Source: Anoplolepis gracilipes (taxonomy: Eukaryota; Arthropoda; Insecta; Hymenoptera; Formicidae). From it: 64,000 bases of DNA. A program made the translations under genes and the position numbers. The first letter of the stretch is position 1. The number at the start of each line of letters is the position of its first letter. This document shows, piece after piece, positions 1 to 11,128 of this stretch. The DNA lies in NCBI RefSeq assembly GCF_047496725.1, contig NC_132980.1, positions 4,950,572 through 5,014,571 of the forward strand. Reading direction: 5' to 3'. Under the pieces are notes generated by a model. That model ran no database searches and was not told where the DNA came from. It saw only the letters and a list, made by a program, of their open reading frames with translations.

Positions 1-378
1 AGTATCAAGTAACAACTGGGAGATTTCTTCGCGCCGCGCGCTTATACTGGCACGGATTGGCCGATCTTTATTAATTTATATCTCATTAATAGCAAGTAAT
101 GTAAGTAGAACGACCAAACTAGCCAATAATATCTTTATTTAATATTAAAACGACGTTTCGACCATTTGGTTGTAGTCCTTTTCAAGTTTAACTACAATGA
201 ATAACAAATAAATTATAAATTGAACCAAGACGGTAAACGCAATAAATCAATCAAAAAAAAAAAACCAAATAATCTCATTAATTATTGCGAATTTAGCAAA
301 ATGATATAAGATTTTTTTTTCAGTTTAACATGCTCTATCTACCCACGAGAGTTGATCCGCCAATTCGGGGACACCCTG
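1..378. mobile_element. Long-TIR MITE, truncated by window start
   Basis: The first ~90 bases and bases 272-378 match the right arm of the complete element at 16094-16557: same GC-rich inner part, same run through TCTCATTAA, and the same terminal GGGACACCCTG followed by TA. The left arm lies outside the window. A separate insertion (91-271) splits this copy. TA flanks and CAGGGTGTCCC ends suit a Tc1/mariner-mobilised MITE, but no transposase is present. Confidence 0.75.
91..271 (-). mobile_element. Short retroposon-like insertion with hammerhead-like motif
   Basis: This 181-bp insertion sits inside the MITE and is flanked by an 11-bp direct duplication, ATCTCATTAAT (80-90 and 272-282). Read on the minus strand it starts with a T-rich stretch and holds, at 186-150, a CTTGAAAAGGACT segment followed by a GGTCGAAACGTC segment. 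These resemble the CTGANGA and CGAAAC boxes of hammerhead ribozymes found in Penelope-like elements and retrozymes. The first box is imperfect, so self-cleavage is doubtful. Assignment to Penelope or retrozyme is inference. Confidence 0.5.
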
Positions 379-386
379 TATATATA

Positions 387-393
<7 letters not shown>

Positions 394-431
<38 letters not shown>
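394..431. repeat. (TA)n microsatellite
   Basis: A run of about 18 TA dinucleotides directly after the MITE end. The MITE needs a TA target, so this looks like an expanded or pre-existing TA tract. Confidence 0.9.
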
Positions 432-439
<8 letters not shown>

Positions 440-574
440 ATAAAATTTAGTATTTGTTTACAATTATATATCTTTTATCCTATAATCAATTCACTTTTTA
501 AAATCAAATGCATATATTGTATAAGCAAAGAAATTAAAAGAAAATCAAAATTAATATATATACATATATTTCAG

Positions 575-1227
575 AACCAATGACCGAACAACAATTTATA
601 ACATATTATAAGCATCTTAATACGAAATTGAATCATATTATTAACTTGATTAAAGACCGTGGTACAGAAACGCTGATAAATGAAGAAGAAAATCTGTTAC
701 CGAATTTCTCTTTAAAAACTGCGCAAGAATTTAATGAATTTTAAGAAAATCTTATCACATTCTTGGAGATACAAAACTATACGTAAGTTCATTATCATAT
801 ATTTTTCTTTACAAGCTCGAACTATGTGCTCAAATTATAATGATCCATTTATTTCTTTTCATAGATTCGTGAAATAAAAATGATAGGAGGATCCGATTTA
901 GGCAAATTTACCAGAACTACATTGAATTTTTTAATGTCGAATGAGTTGGCGTTGCAGTATTCCTGGTCTGGCCAAAAAAAATACACGGAAATTTCGAGAT
1001 ACTCTAATTTCTCAACTTGTTGGTGAGTTAATAGCTTATATTTAATTTTTCTAGTTTTTAAGTAACTAAATGTTAAACTTTCTTTTGAAATATCTATATA
1101 TTTAATTACACAATTATTTATTGCAGAAACCATTTCGAAAATAAAGAACGTGCCTAAGAATGACGTAGAGATAATAATAAAGAAGTGGTTGCAACATGCT
1201 AGTGACCGATTAAAAAATCGAAAATAA
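575..1227 (+). pseudogene. DUF4806-type gene copy, three exons, broken
   Basis: Three exon-like blocks are bounded by AG and GT: 575-782 (ATG at 580, GTAAGT donor), 865-1022 (GTGAGT donor) and 1127-1227 (ends TAA). The second block encodes a stretch with MIGGSDLG and YSWSGQKKY, matching the 'GG...a..fnWtG.k.K..f' pattern of the DUF4806 domain common in insect transposon-linked genes. Exon 1 has an in-frame TAA at 742-744, and splice phases between the blocks do not match their open frames, so at least one stop and probably frameshifts are present. Function of the family is unknown to me; the assignment rests on domain pattern only. Confidence 0.45.
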
Positions 1228-2373
1228 ATTATTTTATAACGGTATGATTTATTATAATGACGATACTATTTTAATGACGAAATATTATACTATTAATAAC
1301 ATTAAACAAGATTTCTTTTATTTTATTTAGGAACCATCGTCAATGGAACTGACGTCAATGGAAAGAAATTGATTGTTCAATTTATGGCGTAACAGATTAC
1401 AGATTACAGATCTGCAAGAGACAAGATGTCAGGCGCAATACGGATTATATGCATAAGAGTATTATTTTTCTTGCGTAAAGTACATTATATGATATTGAAG
1501 CATATATTTTAAGACAATAAAGCACGAGTAGCAAAATATTCTTTTAATATCACAAATTCTACATTATAGTTTTATTTTTTAAAAAGTATGCTCAGAAGTA
1601 ACGTTCTTTATAAAAAGAACACATTCTAGATCTCTAACCGTGTATTTTTAGATAGTTTTATGATATAGTGATATAGTTTTATAAAATACACAAATGCAGA
1701 AGTCCGTAATAACCAAAATATTTTAAGATTTATTATAATTGAGAGATTTTTCATAATAGATATATTTAAGTTTAAATAAAATTCTTGCTTCATCAGAAAT
1801 ATTTAAATTTATAAAGTAAATTTCTATATGTGTTGATGCATGATAAAGAAGCAAATAAATGCAAAGTTTTAGTTGAAGAAACCTATTGTCTTAAAATATA
1901 CGTGTATTATAGTTACTTTTTTATTATTATTTTTTAGAAAGAAAGTTTAAATATTTATATTTAAAAATAAAGCATATTAATGCTACATATTTTTTAGAGA
2001 GATAAGATGTTGTCAGATGTGATACAGACATGTAGAGTAATATTTTTCTTGTATAAAATACATAATATTAAAGCAAATATTTTAAGACGATAGATCATAT
2101 ATTTATGTGATAATACACAGTAGAAGAAAAAAATACACGTTTTTGCTGAAGAGAGAAAGAAAAGTTAACATATCTTTATTTATTAAAAGTAAATCTCGAT
2201 GAAAAGATATAAATTTACGTTTATAAAATAATTTTCTTTATATAACATTATGTATATTCTTTTTAATGTAAATTTTCTTTATGCTATTTAATAAAAGTAA
2301 TATATTTTTACAATAAAAATTGAATAAAATACGAATCTTTTGTAACCTTATCCGAGAGCAATTTTTAAACTCC
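1228..2373. other. AT-rich intergenic DNA
   Basis: No coding frame, RNA gene or repeat boundary that I can support. It contains scattered poly-A/T runs and ends in CTCC, the left copy of the Gypsy target duplication (2370-2373). Confidence 0.6.
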
Positions 2374-2921
2374 TGTTGTGCCCGTGCCGTGAGGATAGGG
2401 TCTTCTGGGATATACGCCCAAAGAGTTGGAACTCAGGCAACAAATAAACGCACTCCGTACTTGTTTAGTAAAAGAATATATTTCGGTCGTACTGTTACAC
2501 TATTCTCACACTACTGTTAACTCGCGTATTCGGTCGTCGTGTAGACGAACCGTGTCGATAGGTCGATAACTTATTTACGCGCGGCTCTTTTATTAGCTAC
2601 TTTCTTACGAGCGACCGCGATGGGTTTCGCGATCGGTTTATATATCGCTTTAATTTCGAGGGTGGAAGGATGAGGTTTTCCGGGTAGAAGCGCGGGACGT
2701 GCTCCATGCTCGGGTGTCGTAATGCTTATTCAGCTTGACCGTGACTTGCTTTCTTGTTGGTCACGTCTTATTTTACTTTCTTAATCTTTCTATTTAATTT
2801 TTATTTAATTTTCTTATTTAATTCTTTTAATGCTTTGCTTTGCTTGCTTAATTTTAGTTTCTTATTTCTTAATTTTATGTATTTACTTTTCCTTTCCAGG
2901 TAAGTGTATCGGGTTACGACA
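2374..2921 (-). repeat. 3' LTR of the Gypsy element
   Basis: 548 bp, TG...CA, nearly identical to 10582-11128. Because the element is on the minus strand, this left copy is the 3' LTR. Confidence 0.93.
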
Positions 2922-2937
2922 TCCTTCCCCCTTTGGG
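2922..2937 (-). other. Polypurine tract (plus-strand primer)
   Basis: On the minus strand, CCCAAAGGGGGAAGGA abuts the start of the 3' LTR, the expected place and composition for the primer of second-strand synthesis. Confidence 0.85.
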
Positions 2938-3009
2938 AAAAGAAAATTTATCGCTAGTAAATTTTCTTTACCTTATTTTCGCTTCTTAGTCTATGTTCTT
3001 ACAGTCTTA

Positions 3010-4880
3010 TTAATATAACATGGCTGTGTTGTTTCCGTCATCTAATGTTGTGTCGGGTTGGTAAGGCCTGTCATAGATTTTTTCTCTTTGTACTCGTGGT
3101 ATGCTTATTTGAATTGTGGTTATTTTGTCCTGTTGTTCTTTTTTCGTTTGCTTCCTTCTTCTTACTAGGTGAGTTAATACTACAATGCTGAGTATAATTA
3201 TTGTTCCTGATATCGCGGGATATATTACATGTTCTCGTATCAGTAGACTGTCTTTATTTATCTGTCTGTCTGTCTCGGTCAGTGTGTTACTCAGTTTCAT
3301 TAATTCGGATAGGTTCCGTATTATTTTTCGTAATTTTATGCTTTCTACCTTGTCTTTTGGTTCGTTCGTTTGTATTTTCAGTATGTTTGTTAAGTTGTAG
3401 TCAGGTATCTTTGTATTTATATATGTTGTTATGGCGGGTTTGTTCGCTTTTATTATTATGTCGGGCGTTACTAATTTACATTTTTCTTTTATTGTTATTC
3501 GCCCCGACCTTTTGATTTCTTTGTTACTCCGTTACTACATGTTATTTCTATTGGCTGTCTTTTCCTAGCGGAGTATAACCACGAGTTCGCGTCACTCAGC
3601 GTTATCCATATCGTTGAGTTAGCGTGTATGTGTCGTGTGTTGCAGCTGTTTGTATGTGTGTTTGTTCGTACGTATGTCTGTACCTCGCATAACGCTTGGC
3701 TGTTATGTGATGTGTCGGATGACTTCTTTCACATACATATTGGTTGTCGTTTCGCATACATTTTTCTAATTCGCTTTCCGTGGTTATAAAATACGTTCGA
3801 CTATCGGTGTCTATCGCTATTATCGGTTGGCTTACTTCTATACATATAAATGTGTCGTCTTGTTTATGGACGGGTAGAGGGATTGCTTTTATTATCTCGT
3901 ATGTAGGATACATTATTAATGGAAATCTTACTATCGTAATTATTCCTATACTATCGTAGTATGCGCTTATTTTTATAAATTTCTCGATCTCTCCCCAATT
4001 TTCTGGTGCAATGTTGAACGGAAAGTGCGTTCCTTGCGGTATTTGTGCCGCGATTTCCTTAAGATTATTTATTATGGTTTCGATCGGTAGTACTCTTATG
4101 TTTATTATTCCGCTTTTCGCGCTATTTAAATGCGTTACGATATCGGTAATATCCGTTATTAACCTTCTGATGATCGCGTTTAATACGATGAAATGTTCGT
4201 CCATCTCATCTCTGTGTCCAAATCCTGTTTTCATCTGTATCCAGCTTTGTCGCATTTTCTCTGTCACATTTAAAAACTTGTCTTCATTATCCTGTATTAT
4301 TTTCTCTGATTTTTCTACGTGTGCAATGGTTGCGTTTAACACTTTAATTTAATTCTTCAACGCATGCTGTAGTGTTTGTTGATTTCCTTCTAGCGTTTTC
4401 AATTGTTCGTTGATTATTTTTTCGTCGTTAGCATCCGTCGTGCCGAATAGTGTTTTGGCTATGGTTCCTAGTCCATCTACAAGTCCTCTCCTTGTTTTCT
4501 TTGCTAACTGATAGGTCGTTTTTAGACGTGTTAATAGAGTTACTGATTTTGCGTACTCTTGTTCTGTCAGTTGCAGTAAGAGGCTGCAAGTTCTTTTCAT
4601 TTTTTCTTCCAGAGGTTTGTCATAGCATAACGCTTTCGTTTGCGCCATGTATCCTGCTAACTGCTCTTGTCGGTGATCTATTGCGGAGATGTCCGTTTTG
4701 ATTACCATTTTCCATGTGGACTCTACTTGATTGATTTTTCCTATCTTCTCAAAATATATGCCTGGCTCCTGTGAGAATCTTTCTATCTTCCAGGCTTCGT
4801 CGGTGTCAGCTTTTTCTGTCCTGACTGTGCTCCAATTAATTAGGCTCTTGTAATATAAATAGTATCATATTATATCACTG
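3010..4880 (-). pseudogene. env: Errantivirus-type envelope (F-like fusion protein), decayed
   Basis: The minus strand encodes the pieces of an insect errantivirus envelope. An N-terminal segment (about 4860-4500) is followed by a furin-type site KKTRR directly before a glycine-rich fusion-peptide-like segment near 4490, typical of baculovirus F-related proteins. The ectodomain runs through 3602-4342, and a membrane-spanning segment with a short basic tail follows at 3010-3300. It is broken: an in-frame TAA near 4350, frameshifts near 3700 and 3480, and no ATG open into the first segment (normally reached by a spliced mRNA). The role is presumed from the family; this copy cannot make a full protein. 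Confidence 0.85.
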
Positions 4881-4891
4881 CGCTTTCTTAG

Positions 4892-5350
4892 AATGTTTCG
4901 TGCATTCTTTATTCGCGTTGCGCTTTTGCACATGTAGCTGCTTTCGCTGTTCTTTCTTTGCTCTTAGTTAATCTTCAGTCGCAATCCTGTGTGGTTCCTT
5001 TCGCTTTGTGTTGGATTGTTTATTGTCGAGCAAGTTTCATAGCTCCCAACGCAGATGATATTCAGTTTTCGAGTGATCAACAGATTGTGCGTGACAACGG
5101 TGAATTGGTTTCTCGCGAAGAACCCGCGGAAGACCATTTTTCTCGCAGTTTTGTTTCGCGAGTGGTGCCTCGGGTTTCTGAGGTGGTGTTTGAGCCTATC
5201 CCGGACGCGCCGTTTACTTCGGAGCCACCTCACCGGTTTTGGCTGTCAGGGCGTGGTCGCCACATTTGGGATCGGGATGCCTTTCGCTATTACGGAAGTC
5301 TATATCGTCCCGTTCGCGGCCGTGGCCACGGTCGTGGCGCTCCCTTTTAA
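4892..5350 (+). CDS. Antisense open frame between pol and env
   Basis: A 153-codon frame is open on the strand opposite to gag-pol-env, in the ~550 bp between the end of pol (5429) and the start of env. The product would begin with a hydrophobic stretch resembling a signal peptide (AAFAVLSLLLVN), followed by an acidic, Ser/Glu-rich part and an Arg/Gly-rich end (RGRGHGRGAPF). No in-frame ATG precedes the body; a plus-strand GTAAGT follows the stop at 5350. It could be a chance frame, a spliced antisense gene, or the shadow of an unrecognised minus-strand sequence. I do not recognise a family. Confidence 0.3.
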   Translation, partial: NVSCILYSRCAFAHVAAFAVLSLLLVNLQSQSCVVPFALCWIVYCRASFIAPNADDIQFSSDQQIVRDNGELVSREEPAEDHFSRSFVSRVVPRVSEVVFEPIPDAPFTSEPPHRFWLSGRGRHIWDRDAFRYYGSLYRPVRGRGHGRGAPF

Positions 5351-5428
5351 GGTAAGTTGTATTTTATTTACATTTACTTTTCTTCGCTTCTCTATCGTTT
5401 TCCTCCGCGCGCGTCGCCGTCTACTATT

Positions 5429-6688
5429 CTAATTTTCGATGAACGCTTTCAATCGGTTTACGTGTACGCGTATCGTCCTTCTTCCCATTTTTATCGTATA
5501 GTTTACGTCCGAATTCTTCTCGGTAATTAGATAGGGTCCGAGCCATAGGGAATCTAACTTCTTTGATCGCCCTCTACGAACCGTTTCGTCGTGTAGCAGG
5601 ACTTTCTCTCCTACTTTGAATGTAGTTTCGCGTGTCTTCTTATCGTAATTTTCCTTCGCTTTTATTTTTTCGTTGCGTAGGTGCTCCTTTGCGACTTGTT
5701 GCGTTGCGCGTAACTTTTCTCGCAGTTCGCTTGCGTAGTCTTCGTACGTGTATGTAGATTTTGGCGGTTGCGATAGAGTTGTCGGTAGGGTTGCTCTGTG
5801 TCCGTAAATTAGTTAGAACGGTGTGAATTCTGTCGCTGTGTGCGGAGTAGTATTATACGTGAACATTGCGTATGGGATCCAGTCGGTTTGATCTGCGTTG
5901 ATATAGTGTCGTAAATACTCGGCTAGTGTACGATGTGATCTTTCCAGCGCTCCGTTGCTCTCCGGATGATACGCTGTTGTTTGTATCTTTTCGATTTTTA
6001 ACAATTTGCAAGTGTTCTTAAACATTTCGCTTAGGAAATTTGTTCCTTGGTCGGTTAGTATTTTTTCTGGAATACCGTGCTCGAATATTATTTTCGTTGT
6101 AAATTCTTTCGCAATTGTTGCGGCTTCTTGGTTCACTATTGGTATCACTTTACTAAATTTTGTTAAATTATCTTGGAAGATTAAGATATACTTGTTTCCA
6201 GTATTTGTAGTTGTTAGTGGTTCAACTATATCTAGTGCACATTTTCCGAATGGCTTATTGGCAGTGTCCGTGATTATTAACGGCTTATTTTTTCTTGACA
6301 GTTTATTTCGTTGACATAGTTCGCATTTCGCTATATAATTTTCGACGTCTTTTGTTATTCCCTTCCAATTATGCATTAGTCGAATTCGATTTATCGTTTG
6401 TTCGATTCCTTGATGTCCTCCTAGGAAGGCGTCATGGCATTCGTATAATATCTTTTGTTTCTCATTTTCCGTGTATTCTTGCCTTGTTCTCGTGTCGCGT
6501 GCCTCTTCCTCTTTAATCGCATTGATATGCGTTACGTGTCGACTCAGCGCGTCAGCGTTTCTGTTCGCTGTTCCGGCTTTATGTATTATTACATAATCGT
6601 ATTCTTCTAATTTAAGTCTCCATCGGGTCAATCGAGATCCGGGGTCAGTGACATTAAATAACCACATTAACGATTTGTGGTCCGTCAC
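5429..6688 (-). pseudogene. pol (IN): Gypsy integrase, one premature stop
   Basis: Integrase end of pol. In order: an H2C2 zinc-binding N-terminus (CELCQRNK near 6310), the catalytic core with ALDIVEP (first Asp), TDQGTNF (second Asp, near 6050) and the ESNGALERSHR segment (Glu, near 5955), then a C-terminal strand-rich domain ending at HVNRLK near 5445. It inserts reverse-transcribed DNA. A TAA at 5812-5810 interrupts the frame after the core; the following ~125 codons stay open to TAG at 5429. Joined upstream to RNase H by a frame broken at 6718. Confidence 0.88.
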
Positions 6689-7076
6689 GACCGTGAATTT
6701 GGTTCCATATAAGTATGGTCAAAAATGTTTAACGGCCCATACTATAGCGAGTAACTCTTTCTCTGTCGTACTGTAATTCTGTTCTGCCTTTGTTAGTACT
6801 CGACTCGCGTACGCTACGGGTCGGTCTTGTCCTATCTGCCCTTGCGATAATATGGCTCTGATTGCATAGTCGGATGCATCTGTCGTCACTATAAATTCTC
6901 TTGTAAAATCTAGGTACTTCAGTACCGGTGCTGTCATTAGTTTTTCTTTTAGTAATTCAAAGGCGTTCGGTTGCGCTTGCGTCCACTCGAACCTGTTCTC
7001 TTTCTTGGTTAATTTTGTGAGTGGTTTCGCTATTTTGGAAAAATTTCCGATAATATCCGGCCAATTCTATAAATGC
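6689..7076 (-). pseudogene. pol (RH): Gypsy RT thumb and RNase H, frameshifted
   Basis: Continues RT after the stop at 7076. The expected sequence resumes with LAGYYRKF, shifts frame near 7040, then reads to VTTDASDYAI (first RNase H Asp), the TEKELLAI segment and a TGA at 6718-6716, after which VVTDHKSL (catalytic Asp) continues in the same frame into integrase. The TGA stands where the family usually has Arg, consistent with CGA to TGA decay. Removes the RNA strand during reverse transcription in intact elements. Confidence 0.85.
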
Positions 7077-9677
7077 TTATACATCCTTGACTTTTTTTGG
7101 CGTCGGGAAATTTTTTACAGCTTTTAATTTGGTTGAGTCTGGTGATATTCCGTTCTCCATAATTGTGTGTCCGAGATATATCACTTCCTTTCTCAGAAAT
7201 TCACATTTGTCGGACTGTAATTTTAGTCGGTTTTCCCGTAATCTTTTTAGTACTTCGATTAATCTGTTATTGTGTTCCCTTAAACTAGCTCCAATTACAA
7301 TATCGTCTAAATAAACTAGACATTTCATTCCTTGCAATTTGCTTAACACGGCGTTCATTAATCGCTGGAATGTGGCGGGTGCGTTTTTCAATCCAAACGG
7401 CATTCTGTTAAATTCGTAGTGTCCGTACGGCGTGGAAAACGCTGTTTTACTTTTGTCACTTTCTTCCATCTCGATCTGGTGATATCTTGATGCCAGGTCG
7501 AGGGTAGTAAAATATTTTGCGTTCCCTAATTGATCCAATATGTCCGTAATATTCGGTAGAGGGAATGAGTCGCCTATTGTTAGGTCGTTCAATTTTCGAA
7601 AGTCTACCACTACTCTAAATTTTTGTTTTCCGGATGCATCTAATTTCTTCGGAACGACTATTAAAGGTGCGTTCCATTGACTCACGCTTGCCTTAATTAT
7701 TCCATTATTCAGCATCTCTTGCATTTGTCGATTGACTTCCGTCTTTTGTTTTTCTGGCAGTTGATATGGTCGTACGTTAACCGGTGCGCTATCTGCTCGT
7801 GTTGCAATTTGATGTGTCACCGCGTTCGTACATGTGAGTGGCTCTCCGTCGGTGTGGAACACGTCACTGTATTCCTCGCAGATATCTCTTATCGCTTCTT
7901 CCTCTTCCTTATTTAGGTGTCCGGTGCGGAGCTCTTCTAATATTTTCTCGGTCCGTCGCAGGCTTTCCTCCGTTGTCGAATGTGCGAGATTTATCTCCGT
8001 TGCGTCTTCAGCTTCAATTTTCTCAATTGTTATCTGTGGCATTGTAATTTCGACTTCGTTTTCGTTTGTATTCATTACGCTCGCAGAGCATAAGAATTTT
8101 TCGGGTTTGACTAGGCAATTCCCTATAAATACGCCTGGTATTATTTCCTCTGCTCGGGTTACTCTCATCATGTTGATTGTCGTTGCCACTTGTACTATCG
8201 TCTCGCTCCGAGGCTGTAATATGATCTTTTGATAAGGGTATAGTTTCAGTATATTTCGTCCTATTTTTAGCTGTTTCGTTGAGTAATTGCATATCGCTTC
8301 TTGTTTTTTGAGAAAATCTATTCCTATTATTCCTTCATACTCAATCGGAAAATCGTCTTTTACGACATAAAATCTATGTTTTATTTTTTCATCTTGCAAC
8401 TTTATCGTCGCATTTATTCGTCCAATGGTATATACCTGGTGTCCCGTCACGCCCGTGAGGGTTATTTTGTCTTCGGTTATCATCGTTTCTCCTTTTAGAT
8501 TTCTTACTTTGATAAGAGAAATGGCTGCTCCTGTATCGCATAATAAATTTATTTTTCCTCCTTTTGCCTCTCGCATGGGTAATGCAACTAAGTCTAAACC
8601 TGTGTGTGAGTGAGGCGTTCGTCTTACGTGTGATACGTGATACTCGGCGGCAGGTCGACGTTGCTTCTTATCTTCTTTCTCCTCCTCGTCGCTACTTCGA
8701 GCGGAATCAGATCTCTTTTTTCTTCTTTCATCGTTATACCGATTTTTAATTTCCCGTGGCGGTTGATTTCGTTTTGTACGATTAGACTGGTCCTTATACG
8801 GTCGCCCGTGTAATATCCAGCATTCTTCTTGCCTATGTCCGGTCCTTTTGCAATGGTTGCAATATTTATCCACGGTATTCACGCGCGAGGGTCGCTCCGG
8901 TTTTGGTAATGAAAATCGCATCGCGTATCGACTCGTCCGGCATTCTCGTCCGTAATGCCCCATTTTTCCGCATTTCTGGCATTGTGCAGTTCTTTTATTA
9001 TCATGATTATACGTGGGCGTTGTAGCGTTCTTTGGTCGTGCGCCGGCACATGCCGATCCCTTGACCTTCTCTTCCGCGCTCGCGGCTGATATCGCTTCTT
9101 GCAGTATCATGTATCCTCGAGAACGTATCACGATTTTAATGTCGTCGTGTAATCCGATTTGAAAATTCTCTAAGGCTTGCTGCTGTATTATTTTAAAGAT
9201 TATCCGCTTGTGCTCCGTCGCATAATTTTGTCCGTCTAGCATCGACTCGTATAGTTCTATTGCTAGTTTGTCTGTTCGAAGTCCGTATGCTCTCGCGCTT
9301 TCGCCGATTTTCTGTTTTAGCGTATTGAACTCTATTTGCAAATGTATCGTGCTCTTTCTACTAGCATAGCACGCTTCTAGTTCTTGTTTTAATTGTACAA
9401 AATTTCGGATCTTTCGCGTCTGAAAATCTAGCATCGCTCTGCCTTTTAATTTGATACATAGTACGGCACCTAACAGAGTGACTTCATCTAATGGGTCAAT
9501 ATTTTCGACCGCGTATGTTGTCGCGCTTAAAAATTCTTGTAATTTATTTGGCGATCCGTCGAATTCTGGTATTAGGCTTCGTGCCTCTTTCAAGGGTAAA
9601 CTTCCGCGTCTTCGACGGTATCGTACATCGTCGGGCAAGTAGTTTTCTTCAACTTCGCGTCTGTGATTTGTTGGCAT
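7077..9677 (-). pseudogene. gag-pol: Gypsy gag C-half, protease and reverse transcriptase
   Basis: An 866-codon frame, gag and pol fused without a visible frameshift signal. Residues ~35-200 are capsid-like. Two CCHC zinc knuckles follow at ~233-246 (CQKCGKMGHYGREC) and ~273-286 (CNHCKRTGHRQEEC), then a basic/acidic linker, an aspartic protease with DTGA at ~381, and RT with YLDD near 7310. Residue 1 here is an internal Met: the same frame continues upstream through a TGA at 9695-9693. The frame ends in TAA at 7076 just before the RT thumb, so this copy yields no complete pol. The CCHC pair binds packaged RNA and RT copies it in the particle. Confidence 0.92.
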
Positions 9678-10325
9678 TAGGCTTCTGTTATTTCACGTTT
9701 CCTGTCTTTCGCGAATATAATCGATTTCAAGGTGTAAGTCCCGAATTTCCTGCATCAGCATTTGTATCATCTCTCTACTATTATCGTTTGTACCGCTTGT
9801 TCCGGGTCTCGGTTCGACGTGTCTCTGTGCACGTGGTTCCGCCGATTCCTCGCTTATCTCGTTGTGTAAGCGTTTGATTTCCCTATCAACCTCGTCGGCA
9901 GTGACGTTCGGTTGAGCTACCGGAGGTGTTCGGATCATGTTTCTTCTCTCGCGGTATTTTAATTCCGGATTAAAAATGCTTGAGTCGTAGGACGTTAATG
10001 AAAATTCGCGTCGGTGTGTCACACGGCTTGGTGTGCTTATCGCTGACTCGGCGTCGGATAACTGACCGTCTTGATTCGCAATTATGCTACGATCTATTTC
10101 GTTGACCGGGAGTTCGCGTTCTGCTAATACGTTCGTTTTCGGGAGAACTTTCGCTTGAGTAATCTGCCTCTAAATGTCTGCGCACTCTATTACTAATGTC
10201 TCTAAGCGCGGTTTCTGCTACCCTTTGCTTATTAAACTATTGGCTATGGCTTTTTCCGCCGATCCGCTGTATAGCCACGATGCGTTCGCTCTATTATTTG
10301 GTCGTTCGTTTCGTCCTTCCGACAT
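9678..10325 (-). pseudogene. gag: Gag N-terminal region, multiply interrupted
   Basis: An ATG at 10325 begins an open stretch of 35 codons ending in TAG near 10218. The neighbouring frame then carries a plausible charged helix, and from about 10110 the original frame resumes and runs to a TGA at 9695-9693. A gag start of this length and position (about 230 bp from the primer site) suits Gypsy elements. At least one frameshift and two stops separate it from the main gag-pol frame. Confidence 0.6.
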
Positions 10326-10558
10326 TCACGCGTTACAATAGTAAATTTTTCGTTCGACTTACATTAATATGATGAACCGCATTTTATTTGATCGCTCGCT
10401 CTCGCTGTTTGAGGTAAGTCGGTGCCTTCTCAGGTTACAGTCCGGCTGTCGTCTCAGCGTACCGGGTGTTCGGGAAGTTTCCTGGTTGTCTTCTCCGTTG
10501 TAGTGGGTGTGTTTGGTCACGACGTCCTTTATTTCCCTTGCGTTACTTGTGCTGGCGT

Positions 10559-10576
10559 ATCCCACCGCTGCCACCA
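10559..10576 (-). other. Primer binding site, tRNA-Leu(AAG) type
   Basis: On the plus strand ATCCCACCGCTGCCACCA is identical to the 3' end of a eukaryotic tRNA-Leu(AAG) acceptor/T-arm plus CCA as I recall it, so the element RNA carries its complement. It lies five bases from the 5' LTR edge at 10582. Confidence 0.85.
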
Positions 10577-10581
10577 ATTAA

Positions 10582-11128
10582 TGTTGTACCCGTGCCATGA
10601 GGATAGGATCTTCTGGGATATTCGCCCAAAGAGTTGGAACTCAGGCAACAAATAAACGCACTCCGTACTTGTTTAATAAAAGAATATATTTCGGTCGTAC
10701 TGTTACACTATTCTCACACTACTGTTAACTCGCGTATTCGGTCGTCGTGTAGACGAACCGTGTCGATAGGTCGATAACTTATTTACGCGCGGCCTTTTAT
10801 TAGCTACTTTCTTACGAGCGACCGCGATGGGTCTCGCGATCGATTTATATATCGCTTTAATTTCGAGGGTGGAAGGATAAGGTTTTCTGGGTCGGAGCGC
10901 GAGACGTGCTCCGTGCTCGGGTGTCGTAATGCTTATTCAGCTTGACCGTGACTTGCTCTCTTGTTGGTCACGTCTTATTTTTCTTTCTTAATCTTTCTAT
11001 TTAATTTTTATTTAATTTTCTTATTTAATTCTTTTAATGCTTTGCTTTGCTTGCTTAATTTTAGTTTCTTATTTCTTAATTTTATGTATTTACTTTTCCT
11101 TTCCAGGTAAGTGTATCGGGTTACGACA
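10582..11128 (-). repeat. 5' LTR of the Gypsy element
   Basis: 547 bp, partner of 2374-2921; lies upstream of gag on the minus strand and next to the primer site, so it is the promoter-bearing LTR. Confidence 0.93.

Larger units (their letters stand above)
2374..11128 (-). mobile_element. Gypsy/Ty3 LTR retrotransposon with env (errantivirus-like)
   Basis: Two ~548-bp direct LTRs starting TGTTGT and ending GACA bound an internal region read on the minus strand as gag, protease, RT, RNase H, integrase, env. CTCC flanks both sides (2370-2373 and 11129-11132), the 4-bp duplication expected for Gypsy integrases. A tRNA-Leu-type primer site lies next to the right LTR and a polypurine tract next to the left LTR, fixing orientation. 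The LTRs differ at roughly 18 positions by eye (about 97% identity), so insertion is fairly recent, yet every ORF carries stops or frameshifts. It is not autonomous as read. Confidence 0.93.

Noticed and set aside
386..583. Tyr/Ile-rich 65-aa frame
   Set aside because: Mostly a translated TA microsatellite.
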